Counted from the stretch's first letter, positions 8,189 through 16,078 are shown. The stretch is DNA of 64,000 nucleotides from Sphingobacterium yanglingense (GCF_004363245.1 NZ_SNYV01000019.1:186001-250000); one strand, 5' to 3'. Numbers and translations: made by a program. The notes: generated from the letters alone by a model not told the origin.

Positions 8189-9262
8189 ATGAACTACAAA
8201 CATTATATTACCACCACCGCGATTGTTATTTCAGCGATAGCTGTTCAAGCGCAGGAAGCCACTGTTTCAGGGCGCATAAAAGATATAGGAAACGCTGAAT
8301 TTGTTATGTACTATATGGATGGCGCTACCCAGAAGTCAGATACGATACAGGTGAAAAATGACCTTTTTAGCTGGAAAGGACTCTTAAGGGAGCCCCAGAA
8401 AGTCGGCTTTATGTTTCCATCCGGTTATGCCGAAGCCTTTTTAGAGGCGGGCACGATTAAAATAGATGCACATAAAGATTCGCTTTATAATCTACGCGTG
8501 ACGGGCAGTAAACTTCAAGATGAGGCCGACGCCTATGCTGCGACATTGGCCGATCTAGAGGAACGGACTAATCCACTTTATGAAAAATGGGGCAAAGGAA
8601 CGACCGAAGAGCAGCTGAAAATTGAGCAGGAGATGGAAAGTATCCGAGAGGAGCGGAGGCAGCGTGCTGCTAAATACATCGCTGCTCACCCTAAAAGTGC
8701 GTTCAGTCTGAGCCTAGTCGAAGACCGGTCTGCCATGGGCAGTTTCGAAGAGGTGAAACCATTATATGACTTATTGGACAAGGGACTATTAAATACAGCG
8801 AAGGGGAAAGCGCTGACAGATCGTCTAGCGGTTATCCAACGAAGTGCCCTAGGTTCGGATATGCTCGCTTTTACACAAAATGACCAACATGGCAATCCGG
8901 TGAGTTTTGCCGACTTCAAAGGCAAGTTCGTATTGGTTGACTTTTGGGCCAGTTGGTGCGGTCCGTGCCGGGCGGAAAATCCGAATGTGCTCAAGGCCTA
9001 TAATACCTACAAAGACAAAAACTTCACCGTATTAGGGATCTCTTTGGATGATAATGCGGAGAAATGGAACAAAGCAATCAAAGAAGATGCTATGCCATGG
9101 ACGCAGGTATCTTCGCTTAAGGGGTTTGACAATGAAGTATCAACGTATTATGGTATACGCGGTATACCGAGCACATTGTTGGTAGACCCTACAGGCAAAA
9201 TCATTGCGAAAGACCTACGCGGAGAATCGTTACAACAAAAACTAGCTGAAATATTCGAATAA
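8189..9262 (+). CDS. TlpA-like thioredoxin-family protein with DUF4369-like N-terminus
   Basis: This 357-aa periplasmic protein uses the ATG at 8189, 4 bases after the SusD stop. From there it starts with a clear signal peptide (MNYKHYITTTAIVISAIAVQAQ). A frame-open ATG at 8153 lies inside susD and is less likely. Residues about 25-115 resemble the DUF4369 beta-domain, about 120-220 form a charged helical linker, and about 225-357 form a TlpA/AhpC-type thioredoxin fold with the redox pair C257/C260 in WASWCGPCR and a cis-proline region RGIPSTLL. It probably reduces disulfides or thiol-containing substrates in the envelope. Its partner is unknown. Confidence 0.88.
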   Translation: MNYKHYITTTAIVISAIAVQAQEATVSGRIKDIGNAEFVMYYMDGATQKSDTIQVKNDLFSWKGLLREPQKVGFMFPSGYAEAFLEAGTIKIDAHKDSLYNLRVTGSKLQDEADAYAATLADLEERTNPLYEKWGKGTTEEQLKIEQEMESIREERRQRAAKYIAAHPKSAFSLSLVEDRSAMGSFEEVKPLYDLLDKGLLNTAKGKALTDRLAVIQRSALGSDMLAFTQNDQHGNPVSFADFKGKFVLVDFWASWCGPCRAENPNVLKAYNTYKDKNFTVLGISLDDNAEKWNKAIKEDAMPWTQVSSLKGFDNEVSTYYGIRGIPSTLLVDPTGKIIAKDLRGESLQQKLAEIFE

Positions 9263-9273
9263 CAACAACTGAA

Positions 9274-10464
9274 ATGAATATGAGAAATACCCTAACTTGC
9301 CTCGCAGCAGCCCTCCTGTTGATACAGGGTTGCGCAAGCAATAAAACAGAAAATAAATACGTGTTGAACGGACAGCTCACCGGTATTCCGGATGGAATGG
9401 TGAAACTACAGCGTATAGATCAGAACGAACATAAATCGATCACCATCGATAGTGTGCAGATTCAAAATGGTAAGTTTACACTCGAAGGTGATCTGAACAC
9501 TCCAGAGATGATGACCTTGCTGATAGAGCCGGGCAACTGGTCGACCTCCTTTTTTATGGAACCGGGCACCCTGCAGTTTGAGGCGGATACTACGGGAGCC
9601 ACCCACTATGACTATACGGCGTACGAGGGAGGAAAGGGAGCAGTCCTAACCAAGTTTAACGTGAAGGGCTCTCAAAATCAAGATATCTATAATGCTTTTG
9701 AAAATCACCCGAAGAGCCTGGCCGCTAAAGAAGTATACACAGCCTTGAATAAAAAATACGAAGCCGAGTCAAATCCTGAAGGTAAAGAAGCTATCCGCGA
9801 GGAGATGGGTACATTTGGCGAGCAGCATAAGGTATGGGAACTGCAGTGTATCGACAGCTTGATCCAGGCACATCCCTCTTCGGTGGCGGTTGCTTATCTA
9901 TTGCAGCGGTATCAGCAGTTTAACGAATCAATGCCAATATCGGATCTGGAAAAGCGGGTAACAGGGCTTAGTTCTCCCGCAAAGGAGTCGGCTTACGTTA
10001 AAGAACTAGAAAATATTCTAGTCATCAAAAAAGCATTACTGCCCGGACAAGAAGCACCAAATTTCAAAGCGTTAAAGACGGACAGCACGGAGTTTACATT
10101 ATCCGCACTGCGCGGCCAATACGTGCTGTTGGATTTTTGGGCCAGCTGGTGTGGTCCCTGCCGTAAAGCTATTCCCCACTGGAAAGAGGTCTATGCGCAG
10201 TACCATAATAAAGGTTTAGAGATCGTCGGCGTGACCAATGATAGCGGATGGCCGGACTGGTTTAAAGCACTGGACATGGAAAAAATGCCTTGGTTGCAGG
10301 TTGCAGATGATTTTCCGGTTAAAAATAGACCCGCCCGCATAGCTACATTGTATGACATCCCGAGTCTACCCACCTATGTGCTGTTGGACAAGGCGGGTAA
10401 GATCCTGGTACATACAACATCCAAAGAAGATGTAGATGCGGAGCTGAAGCGAATATTTAATTAA
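9274..10464 (+). CDS. TlpA-like thioredoxin-family lipoprotein
   Basis: This 396-aa protein starts with a lipoprotein signal (LAAALLLIQGCASN, Cys at about residue 21). A DUF4369-like beta region (about 30-130), a helical linker and a C-terminal thioredoxin domain (about 262-396) follow, with C293/C296 in WASWCGPCRKAIP and a cis-Pro region YDIPSLPTYVLL. It lies 11 bases after the preceding thioredoxin gene, in the same operon as SusC/SusD, and a strong terminator follows. The ATG at 9280 is an equally possible start. The lipid anchor separates it from its soluble neighbour, which hints at a relay between membrane and periplasm (inference). Confidence 0.88.
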   Translation: MNMRNTLTCLAAALLLIQGCASNKTENKYVLNGQLTGIPDGMVKLQRIDQNEHKSITIDSVQIQNGKFTLEGDLNTPEMMTLLIEPGNWSTSFFMEPGTLQFEADTTGATHYDYTAYEGGKGAVLTKFNVKGSQNQDIYNAFENHPKSLAAKEVYTALNKKYEAESNPEGKEAIREEMGTFGEQHKVWELQCIDSLIQAHPSSVAVAYLLQRYQQFNESMPISDLEKRVTGLSSPAKESAYVKELENILVIKKALLPGQEAPNFKALKTDSTEFTLSALRGQYVLLDFWASWCGPCRKAIPHWKEVYAQYHNKGLEIVGVTNDSGWPDWFKALDMEKMPWLQVADDFPVKNRPARIATLYDIPSLPTYVLLDKAGKILVHTTSKEDVDAELKRIFN

Positions 10465-10472
10465 TAAATTTT

Positions 10473-10517
10473 AAGGGGCTGTATCATAAACTTCGCTTTG
10501 TGATACAGCCCCTTTTT
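10473..10517 (+). terminator. Rho-independent terminator
   Basis: AAGGGGCTGTATCA at 10473-10486 pairs perfectly with TGATACAGCCCC plus the first Ts at 10501-10514, and a T-run follows. It lies 9 bases after the stop of the lipoprotein thioredoxin gene and ends the main locus 1 transcript. The next gene, 13 bases on, must rely on readthrough or its own promoter. Confidence 0.9.
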
Positions 10518-10530
10518 AACTTTATATAAC

Positions 10531-12807
10531 ATGCTAAAGAAACTAATTTTCATTTCGGTATTGTCTCTAGGAAGCCAGGCTTTTGCCCAGAAACCGAATA
10601 CCCTAATCACAGGCAAGCTCGAAGGACTACCAAAGGAAGAGTGGATCTACTTTATGGGATTTGGAGATAGGCAGAAAGATTCTGTACAGCAAACTGATAA
10701 AGGGTTTAAATTTGAATTGGATATTCCAGAGGGGCAGGGGGACTTCTATATTTTGCAAGCGGGCAAAATGGATCGTTCGGGAGAGATGAACGGGACATTT
10801 CTCTTTTTCGAAAAAGGAAAAATAAATATAGCCAGTAAAACACCCCAGTTTAAAGATGCCAAATTCTCAGGCGGTAAACTGGCCGACTATTACAATCTGT
10901 TTCAAAACCGGCCACAGGTCGACGGGAGTAAGGAATTGTACGAACAGCTCCGAGCGGCTTTCGATCGAAAGGACACCGTGAAGTCTGCCGAGCTACGAAA
11001 ACGTATGGATGCCCTGAACGAAGAACAGCAAAAGCTGGATAAAGCCTTTGTCTTAAAGCACAAAAATAGTGCAGGCATAGTCTACCCGATGTTTTTCACC
11101 CTTCGGGATAGGGATAATCTAGCCGAAGTCGATGCACTCCTACAGCAAGTGAGTCCGCAGGCTAAAAATAACATACCGATTAAAAATATCGAGCACAGCA
11201 TCAAGACCGATAAGCTGACGGGCATAGGTCGTACAGCCTTACCTTTCTCACAGACAGATACCTCGGGCAAGGTTGTTTCCTTGAATGATTTCAAAGGGAA
11301 GTATGTGCTTATTGACTTTTGGGCGAGCTGGTGTGTGCCCTGCAGGATTGAAAACCCTCATGTGGTGACCGCCTACCAGCAGTTCAAGAATAAAAATTTC
11401 ACCGTGTTGGGCATATCCTTTGACAATCCAGGTCAGCACAATCGCTGGATAGAGGCCATCCATGCGGACAACCTGAGCTGGACACAAGTCTCCGATCTAA
11501 AAGGCTGGAAAAATGAAGTTGGCGTGCTGTATGATATTAAATCCATCCCGTCCAACCTATTGCTGGATCCGAATGGAACCATTATCGCGAAGAATCTAAG
11601 AGGGGATAAGCTGGAAGAAAAACTTCGGGAGTTATTAGGCGCTCCGCAGATGGATCAGAATACCTTTGTTCTATCGGGAAAAGTCGACAACCCCGAACAG
11701 TACACCGCCTTCCACATCCGCTATGAAGGTGCCGATGGCAAGACTGTAGCCGACAGCACCCGCATCTTCAATGGTGTCTTCAGCTATATCGGTAAGGTGT
11801 CTTCTCCTGTTGAAGTCAGCGCATATTTTACAAAAGACAAGGAAGGTGCTCCTCAATCCTATGAAAAGTATATGCGCTTTTACGTTGAACCGGGAGCGCT
11901 CAGTTTGACGGGGAATACCGACCTACCACAAGAGCTACTGATTGCCGGATCTAAAGTCCAGGATGAAAATGTGGTGTTTAATGCTATCGGAAAAGAAGAA
12001 AGTGCACTCGTAAAACCTCTAAGTGAGGCCTACAACAAGAAAAGCATGGAGTATGGTCGATTGAAGAAAGAGGGGGCTGCCGAATCTATTTTAAATGAAA
12101 AATTGGAAGCGTGTGAAAAGTTGCGCGAGCAGATGGCTCCCTACTATGATCGTATACGTGATAAAAAGCTTGCGTATATCCGGGAGCATCCCAATTCGCA
12201 TATATCGGCGGGACAGTTACGTTACTATGTCAGCAGTTTGAGCTTGGATGAGCTACAGGGATTCTACGACAAAATGGGGCCTGAGGTTCGCAATTCGGCC
12301 GCAGGACAGGAGTTGAAGAACGAAATAGCCAACCTTCAGGGGGGATCCCCAGGTGGGATAGCAGCCGATTTTTCGGGACCGGATATTAACGGCAAGCCGT
12401 TGAAACTTTCCGATTATAAAGGACAATATGTTCTTATTGACTTTTGGGCCAGTTGGTGTGTACCTTGCCGTAAAGGCAATCCCCACCTGTTGCAGTTGTA
12501 TAGCAAATACAAAAAGAAAGGGTTTGAGATCATCGGTGTTTCGGATGATGATACCAATCCGGCAGCATGGCGTAAAGCCGTAGATCAAGATAAAATCGGG
12601 GTCTGGAAACATGTATTGCGTGGTCTCAAAAAGTCGCCGGATGGCGGGTATGATAAGTCGGAGGATAAATCCGAAGCTTATGGTATACACACGCTACCAA
12701 GCAAAATATTAGTAGGCCCTGATGGTATTATCATAGGCCGTTATGCCAGCGGAGCAGGATCGGATGAAGATCTCGATGCAAAGCTGAAAGAGGTATTTAA
12801 GTTTTAA
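10531..12807 (+). CDS. Double TlpA-like protein with two thioredoxin modules in tandem
   Basis: This 758-aa protein has a signal peptide (LIFISVLSLGSQAFAQ). It contains two complete modules in series, each a DUF4369-like domain, helical linker and thioredoxin domain. Module 1 covers about 21-370 with the redox pair C268/C271, and module 2 about 378-758 with C643/C646. Both read WASWCVPCR, unlike the CGPC of the neighbouring thioredoxins. Single-module proteins of this type are about 360-400 aa, so this is a fusion or internal duplication. It is the third thioredoxin gene in the locus but follows a strong terminator, so it may be expressed separately. It probably acts in the periplasm; its substrate is unknown. 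Confidence 0.88.
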   Translation: MLKKLIFISVLSLGSQAFAQKPNTLITGKLEGLPKEEWIYFMGFGDRQKDSVQQTDKGFKFELDIPEGQGDFYILQAGKMDRSGEMNGTFLFFEKGKINIASKTPQFKDAKFSGGKLADYYNLFQNRPQVDGSKELYEQLRAAFDRKDTVKSAELRKRMDALNEEQQKLDKAFVLKHKNSAGIVYPMFFTLRDRDNLAEVDALLQQVSPQAKNNIPIKNIEHSIKTDKLTGIGRTALPFSQTDTSGKVVSLNDFKGKYVLIDFWASWCVPCRIENPHVVTAYQQFKNKNFTVLGISFDNPGQHNRWIEAIHADNLSWTQVSDLKGWKNEVGVLYDIKSIPSNLLLDPNGTIIAKNLRGDKLEEKLRELLGAPQMDQNTFVLSGKVDNPEQYTAFHIRYEGADGKTVADSTRIFNGVFSYIGKVSSPVEVSAYFTKDKEGAPQSYEKYMRFYVEPGALSLTGNTDLPQELLIAGSKVQDENVVFNAIGKEESALVKPLSEAYNKKSMEYGRLKKEGAAESILNEKLEACEKLREQMAPYYDRIRDKKLAYIREHPNSHISAGQLRYYVSSLSLDELQGFYDKMGPEVRNSAAGQELKNEIANLQGGSPGGIAADFSGPDINGKPLKLSDYKGQYVLIDFWASWCVPCRKGNPHLLQLYSKYKKKGFEIIGVSDDDTNPAAWRKAVDQDKIGVWKHVLRGLKKSPDGGYDKSEDKSEAYGIHTLPSKILVGPDGIIIGRYASGAGSDEDLDAKLKEVFKF

Positions 12808-12840
12808 CGCCGAGAGGTTATTGCCAAATTAGAGATGATT

Positions 12841-12875
12841 GCGCCCGTGGTATAATACCCCGGGCGTAGCTTTTT
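12841..12875 (+). terminator. Rho-independent terminator closing locus 1
   Basis: CGCCCG at 12842-12847 pairs with CGGGCG at 12861-12866. The stem continues inward through GGTAT/ATACC, and TTTTT follows at 12871-12875. It lies 34 bases after the double-thioredoxin stop. Confidence 0.88.
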
Positions 12876-12985
12876 AATCTTCTCAACCCTATCAACCCTC
12901 TTAACTATCTAACCTTCTAATGCCTCCACAGTTTCACCTCGTCACGCTGTAACTTTCTACCTCTTTTTCACTTTACCCTCTAATA
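12876..12985. repeat. Degenerate pyrimidine-rich phrase repeats
   Basis: The gap before rfbB consists of loosely repeated short words (CAACCCT, TTAACTAT, CTAACCTTCTAA, CACTTTACCCTCTAA) with no ORF. Similar wording, on one strand or the other, fills other gaps in the capsule locus (14429-14487, 17396-17532, 32752-32846). The units are about 6-8 bases and imperfect. The function is unknown. Confidence 0.45.
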
Positions 12986-12989
12986 TTCT

Positions 12990-12997
12990 TACTTTCG
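12990..12997 (+). promoter_or_regulatory. Possible Bacteroidota -7 box before rfbB (copy 1)
   Basis: TACTTTCG differs by one base from the TAnnTTTG consensus, and TTTT lies 21 bases upstream (12965-12968). The rfbB ATG is only 4 bases downstream, so transcription from here would give a leaderless or nearly leaderless mRNA. The call is tentative. Confidence 0.3.
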
Positions 12998-13001
12998 TAG
13001 A

Positions 13002-14054
13002 ATGAAGAGGACGATAATAATCACAGGTGGTGCAGGCTTTATTGGCTCCCACGTAGTACGTGAATTCGTAAATAAATATCCATCGTATCACATCATTAAT
13101 CTGGATGCTCTGACGTATGCCGGTAATCTGGAGAATTTAAAAGATATAGAAGGGAAATCGAGCTATACCTTTGTCAAAGCGGACATTACAGATGCGAAGC
13201 ATATTTTAGCGATTTTTCAAGAATACAAGCCCGATGGAGTGATACATTTGGCCGCAGAATCGCATGTAGATCGCTCGATCAGTGATCCTTTGGCTTTCGT
13301 GATGACCAATGTGATTGGTACGGTTAATCTGTTGAATGCTGCTCGCGAGATTTGGAAAGATAATTTTGAAGGAAAGCGTTTCCATCACGTATCTACGGAT
13401 GAGGTGTATGGTACCTTAGGAGAGACGGGCTTATTCACAGAAGAGACGGCTTACGATCCACATTCGCCTTACTCCGCCTCCAAAGCTTCTTCGGATCATT
13501 TTGTACGGGCGTATCACGACACCTATGGTTTGCCAGTGGTATTGACCAACTGTTCGAATAATTACGGTCCAAATCACTTTCCAGAGAAATTAATTCCGCT
13601 GTGCATCCACAATATTTTAAACAATAAACCACTACCTATCTATGGCGATGGTAAATTTACTAGAGATTGGTTGTTCGTTATTGATCATGCGAAAGCTATT
13701 GATCTGGTCTTTCACAAAGGCACTACAGGTGATGCCTACAATGTTGGCGGCTTTAACGAATGGCAAAACATAGATCTGGTCAAAGAACTGTGCAAGCAGA
13801 TGGACGAGAAATTGGGTAGGCCAACGGGGACCGCTGACCAATTGATCACCTTTGTAAAAGATAGACCTGGGCACGATTTACGCTATGCTATCGATGCCAC
13901 GAAGATCAATCAAGAATTAGGCTATCAACCATCTGTAACCTTCGAACAAGGATTATCCATTACAATTGATTGGTTCCTATCAAATCAAGAATGGCTAGAC
14001 AACGTAACCTCTGGGGAATATCAAAAGTATTATCAAGAGCAGTATAACAGATAG
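13002..14054 (+). CDS. rfbB: dTDP-glucose 4,6-dehydratase (copy 1)
   Basis: This 350-aa enzyme converts dTDP-glucose to dTDP-4-keto-6-deoxyglucose, the second step of dTDP-L-rhamnose synthesis in the cytoplasm. It is an extended short-chain dehydrogenase. The Rossmann motif GGAGFIGSH is near residues 7-15, the STDEVYG segment is near 130, and the catalytic YSASK has Tyr157/Lys161. It opens the first of two rfbB-C-D-A sets. A second copy at 20960 is nearly identical in protein. The DNA of the two copies is mosaic, with almost no differences over the first 90 or so bases and many synonymous ones after that. Confidence 0.95.
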   Translation: MKRTIIITGGAGFIGSHVVREFVNKYPSYHIINLDALTYAGNLENLKDIEGKSSYTFVKADITDAKHILAIFQEYKPDGVIHLAAESHVDRSISDPLAFVMTNVIGTVNLLNAAREIWKDNFEGKRFHHVSTDEVYGTLGETGLFTEETAYDPHSPYSASKASSDHFVRAYHDTYGLPVVLTNCSNNYGPNHFPEKLIPLCIHNILNNKPLPIYGDGKFTRDWLFVIDHAKAIDLVFHKGTTGDAYNVGGFNEWQNIDLVKELCKQMDEKLGRPTGTADQLITFVKDRPGHDLRYAIDATKINQELGYQPSVTFEQGLSITIDWFLSNQEWLDNVTSGEYQKYYQEQYNR

Positions 14055-14076
14055 GTGACAAAGTTATAAGGTTACA
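14055..14076. repeat. Left inverted repeat flanking the four-helix-bundle gene
   Basis: This 22-base sequence begins directly after the rfbB stop codon. Its reverse complement matches 14432-14453 at 18 of 22 positions. Together they bracket the small gene that is present in rfb copy 1 but absent from copy 2. Confidence 0.5.
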
Positions 14077-14080
14077 AGGT

Positions 14081-14428
14081 ATGAAATCGCATGAAGATTT
14101 AAAGGTTTGGCAAGAATCCATGACGCTAGTTGAAAAGGTCTATGCATTGACGGCATCTTTTCCAAAAGAAGAGGTGTATGGTTTGACTAGTCAAATCCGG
14201 AGATCAGCAGTTTCTGTACCGTCAAATATAGCAGAAGGTGCTGGCAGGCAAAGTAAAGCCGAATGGATAAGGTTTCTTTTTATTGCACAAGGCTCTTTGT
14301 CTGAGTTGGATACCCAACTTAAGATTGCGCAACGTTTAGATTATATCGCTGAAGCTAAGGAGATTTTCTCTAGTATATTTTTTATAAGGAATATGCTGAC
14401 AAAACTAATCAACAGCATAAAGGTCTAA
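14081..14428 (+). CDS. Four-helix-bundle protein (S23 / 23S rRNA intervening-sequence family)
   Basis: This 115-aa protein carries the family's hallmark wording: DLKVWQESM at the start and QIRRSAVSVPSNIAEG in the middle, with long amphipathic helices throughout. Relatives form a pentameric four-helix bundle and were first found inside 23S rRNA intervening sequences, but in Bacteroidota they are scattered in many places (family knowledge). No rRNA is nearby. The gene sits between rfbB and rfbC, where the second rfb set has none, and is flanked by imperfect inverted repeats. No metabolic role in rhamnose synthesis is expected; it looks like an inserted cassette. Confidence 0.88.
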   Translation: MKSHEDLKVWQESMTLVEKVYALTASFPKEEVYGLTSQIRRSAVSVPSNIAEGAGRQSKAEWIRFLFIAQGSLSELDTQLKIAQRLDYIAEAKEIFSSIFFIRNMLTKLINSIKV

Positions 14429-14431
14429 CAA

Positions 14432-14453
14432 TGTAACCCTGTCACTTTATCAC
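14432..14453. repeat. Right inverted repeat flanking the four-helix-bundle gene
   Basis: TGTAACC, ACTTT and TCAC blocks match the reverse complement of 14055-14076 (18 of 22). The segment lies 3 bases after the gene's stop. Similar words (ATGTAACTCTCTCAAC) continue downstream to rfbC. Confidence 0.5.
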
Positions 14454-14487
14454 AATGTAACTCTCTCAACTATATCAACAACAAAGA

Positions 14488-15039
14488 ATGAAAATCACAG
14501 AAACCAGTCTAAAAGGCTGTTATATATTAGAACCTGCAAAATTTGGTGATAGCCGGGGGTATTTCATGGAAGGCTTTAATGAAAAGATCTTCAATGAAGT
14601 GACGGGCACGAATACGCATTTTGTGCAGGATAATCAATCGTTCTCCACTAAGGGGGTGCTTCGTGGATTGCATGCGCAGTCGGGTGAACATGCTCAAGCT
14701 AAGCTAGTGCGTGTATTGGATGGTGAAGTGTTGGATGTAGCGGTCGATGTTAGACCAGAATCTTCGACTTTCGGTCAATACGAAGCTGTACGACTTTCTG
14801 CAGAAAACAACCTACAGTTGTTCGTTCCACGTGGCTTCCTGCACGGGTTTGTAGTATTAAGCGAGACAGCAACGTTCTTTTACAAATGCGATAACTATTA
14901 TAACAAAGAATCCGAGTGTGGTGTGCACCCATTAGATGCAGATCTTGCAATAGACTGGGCGATCCCAGTAGAAGAAATGTTATTGTCCGATAAAGACAGA
15001 GAAGCACAATCATTCGCTGAGTTTAAAGCTACTTTGTAG
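14488..15039 (+). CDS. rfbC: dTDP-4-dehydrorhamnose 3,5-epimerase (copy 1)
   Basis: This 183-aa enzyme epimerises dTDP-4-keto-6-deoxyglucose at C3 and C5. It is a cupin (RmlC) fold with PAKFGDSRGYFMEGFN at the N-terminus, the active-site segment RGLHAQ (family catalytic His), LVRVLDGEVLDVAVD, and LFVPRGFLHGFVVL. Length is typical. It is almost the same protein as the gene at 22074; the two DNA copies share a run of more than 50 identical bases near the 5' end and diverge afterwards. It is followed by a structured intergenic element, not directly by rfbD. Confidence 0.95.
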   Translation: MKITETSLKGCYILEPAKFGDSRGYFMEGFNEKIFNEVTGTNTHFVQDNQSFSTKGVLRGLHAQSGEHAQAKLVRVLDGEVLDVAVDVRPESSTFGQYEAVRLSAENNLQLFVPRGFLHGFVVLSETATFFYKCDNYYNKESECGVHPLDADLAIDWAIPVEEMLLSDKDREAQSFAEFKATL

Positions 15040-15070
15040 AAGAAGCAGTAATTGTACAAATAATAATTAT

Positions 15071-15194
15071 GTTGCCTAACAAAATTTTGAAAATTGCAGT
15101 GAGTTCACAATCCTTACATTCAAAATTTTTAAGCAACACGGTTTTGCACACTTTTGACAAGACAAAAGTGTGAGCCTGTCACGGCTTGAGTGAC
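15071..15194 (+). repeat. Multi-hairpin element between rfbC and rfbD (copy 1)
   Basis: The outer stem is GTTGC 15071-15075 with GCAAC 15133-15137, and the inner stem is AAAATTTTGAA 15081-15091 with TTCAAAATTTT 15119-15129. Hairpin 2 is CACACTTTTG 15147-15156 with CAAAAGTGTG 15163-15172 (10 pairs, loop ACAAGA). Hairpin 3 is GTCAC 15178-15182 with GTGAC 15190-15194 (loop GGCTTGA). The same architecture stands at the same place in rfb copy 2 with changed but still pairing stems. Just after it, a 15-base word starting CTTGAGTGAC is repeated at 15185 and 15203. Confidence 0.75.
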
Positions 15195-15226
15195 ATAAAA
15201 CACTTGAGTGACATAAAGAAATTGAG

Positions 15227-16078
15227 ATGAAGATATTAATAACCGGTTCTAATGGTCAGTTAGGCTCAGAACTAAAGGATTTATTAAAAGATCATGCAGA
15301 CAAAGAATGTTACTTCCTTGACCGCAAACAACTCCCTTTAGAACAAACCTTGATTATTCAGGATATCTTAGGAATGTACCAGCCTGATTTGATTATTCAT
15401 GCTGCCGCCTATACGGCTGTAGATAAGGCTGAATCAGAACCTGCACTTGCAGATGCCATTAATCATTTAGCTTCAGAAGAAATTGCTCAATACTGTAGAT
15501 TGCATGGTGCAAAATTAATTGCTATTTCTACCGATTACGTGTTTGATGGGAATTCTGATGTTGCTTTGACCGAAGACGCGCCTGTAGATCCGATCAATAC
15601 CTATGGCTTGACCAAGCTAAAAGGCGAGCAGGCAATTCTGAAATGGCATGCAGAGAGTATCGTGATTCGCACTTCATGGGTTTATTCAACTTATGGGAAT
15701 AACTTTGTAAAGACCATGATCCGTTTGATGACAGAAAGAGACGAAATCTCCGTTATTAACGATCAAATCGGTTCGCCAACTTATGCCAAAGACCTAGCTC
15801 AGGCTATTGTCGATATCATCGAAGGCGAGGATTGGGTAGGCGGACTGTATCATTACTCCAACGCAGGAGAAATATCCTGGTACGATTTTGCGATAGCCAT
15901 TAAAGAGATAAAAGGACTGGATTGCAAAATCAACCCTATCCCTACTACACAATACCCAACGCCCGCAAAGCGTCCGAAGTACTCCCTGCTCGATAAATCA
16001 AAGATAAAACGTACATTTAAAGTAGAAGTACCAAGTTGGAAAGATAGTTTAGTGCAAATGCTAGCAAATTTAAGCTAA
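15227..16078 (+). CDS. rfbD: dTDP-4-dehydrorhamnose reductase (copy 1)
   Basis: This 283-aa enzyme performs the last step to dTDP-L-rhamnose, an NAD(P)H-dependent reduction. Motifs are GSNGQLGSEL at residues 7-16, STDYVFDG near 105, and YGLTKLKGE near 125-133 (catalytic Tyr/Lys). It closely matches the copy at 22804, but the last residues differ (LANLS against LASL). The stop codon of this copy lies inside the inverted repeat that flanks the inserted GxxExxY gene, so the end of the gene was probably rewritten by the insertion. Confidence 0.94.
   Translation: MKILITGSNGQLGSELKDLLKDHADKECYFLDRKQLPLEQTLIIQDILGMYQPDLIIHAAAYTAVDKAESEPALADAINHLASEEIAQYCRLHGAKLIAISTDYVFDGNSDVALTEDAPVDPINTYGLTKLKGEQAILKWHAESIVIRTSWVYSTYGNNFVKTMIRLMTERDEISVINDQIGSPTYAKDLAQAIVDIIEGEDWVGGLYHYSNAGEISWYDFAIAIKEIKGLDCKINPIPTTQYPTPAKRPKYSLLDKSKIKRTFKVEVPSWKDSLVQMLANLS

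Noticed and set aside
14081..14428. The four-helix-bundle gene as part of an rRNA intervening sequence
   Set aside because: No 23S or other rRNA sequence is present around it. Both neighbours are intact rhamnose genes.
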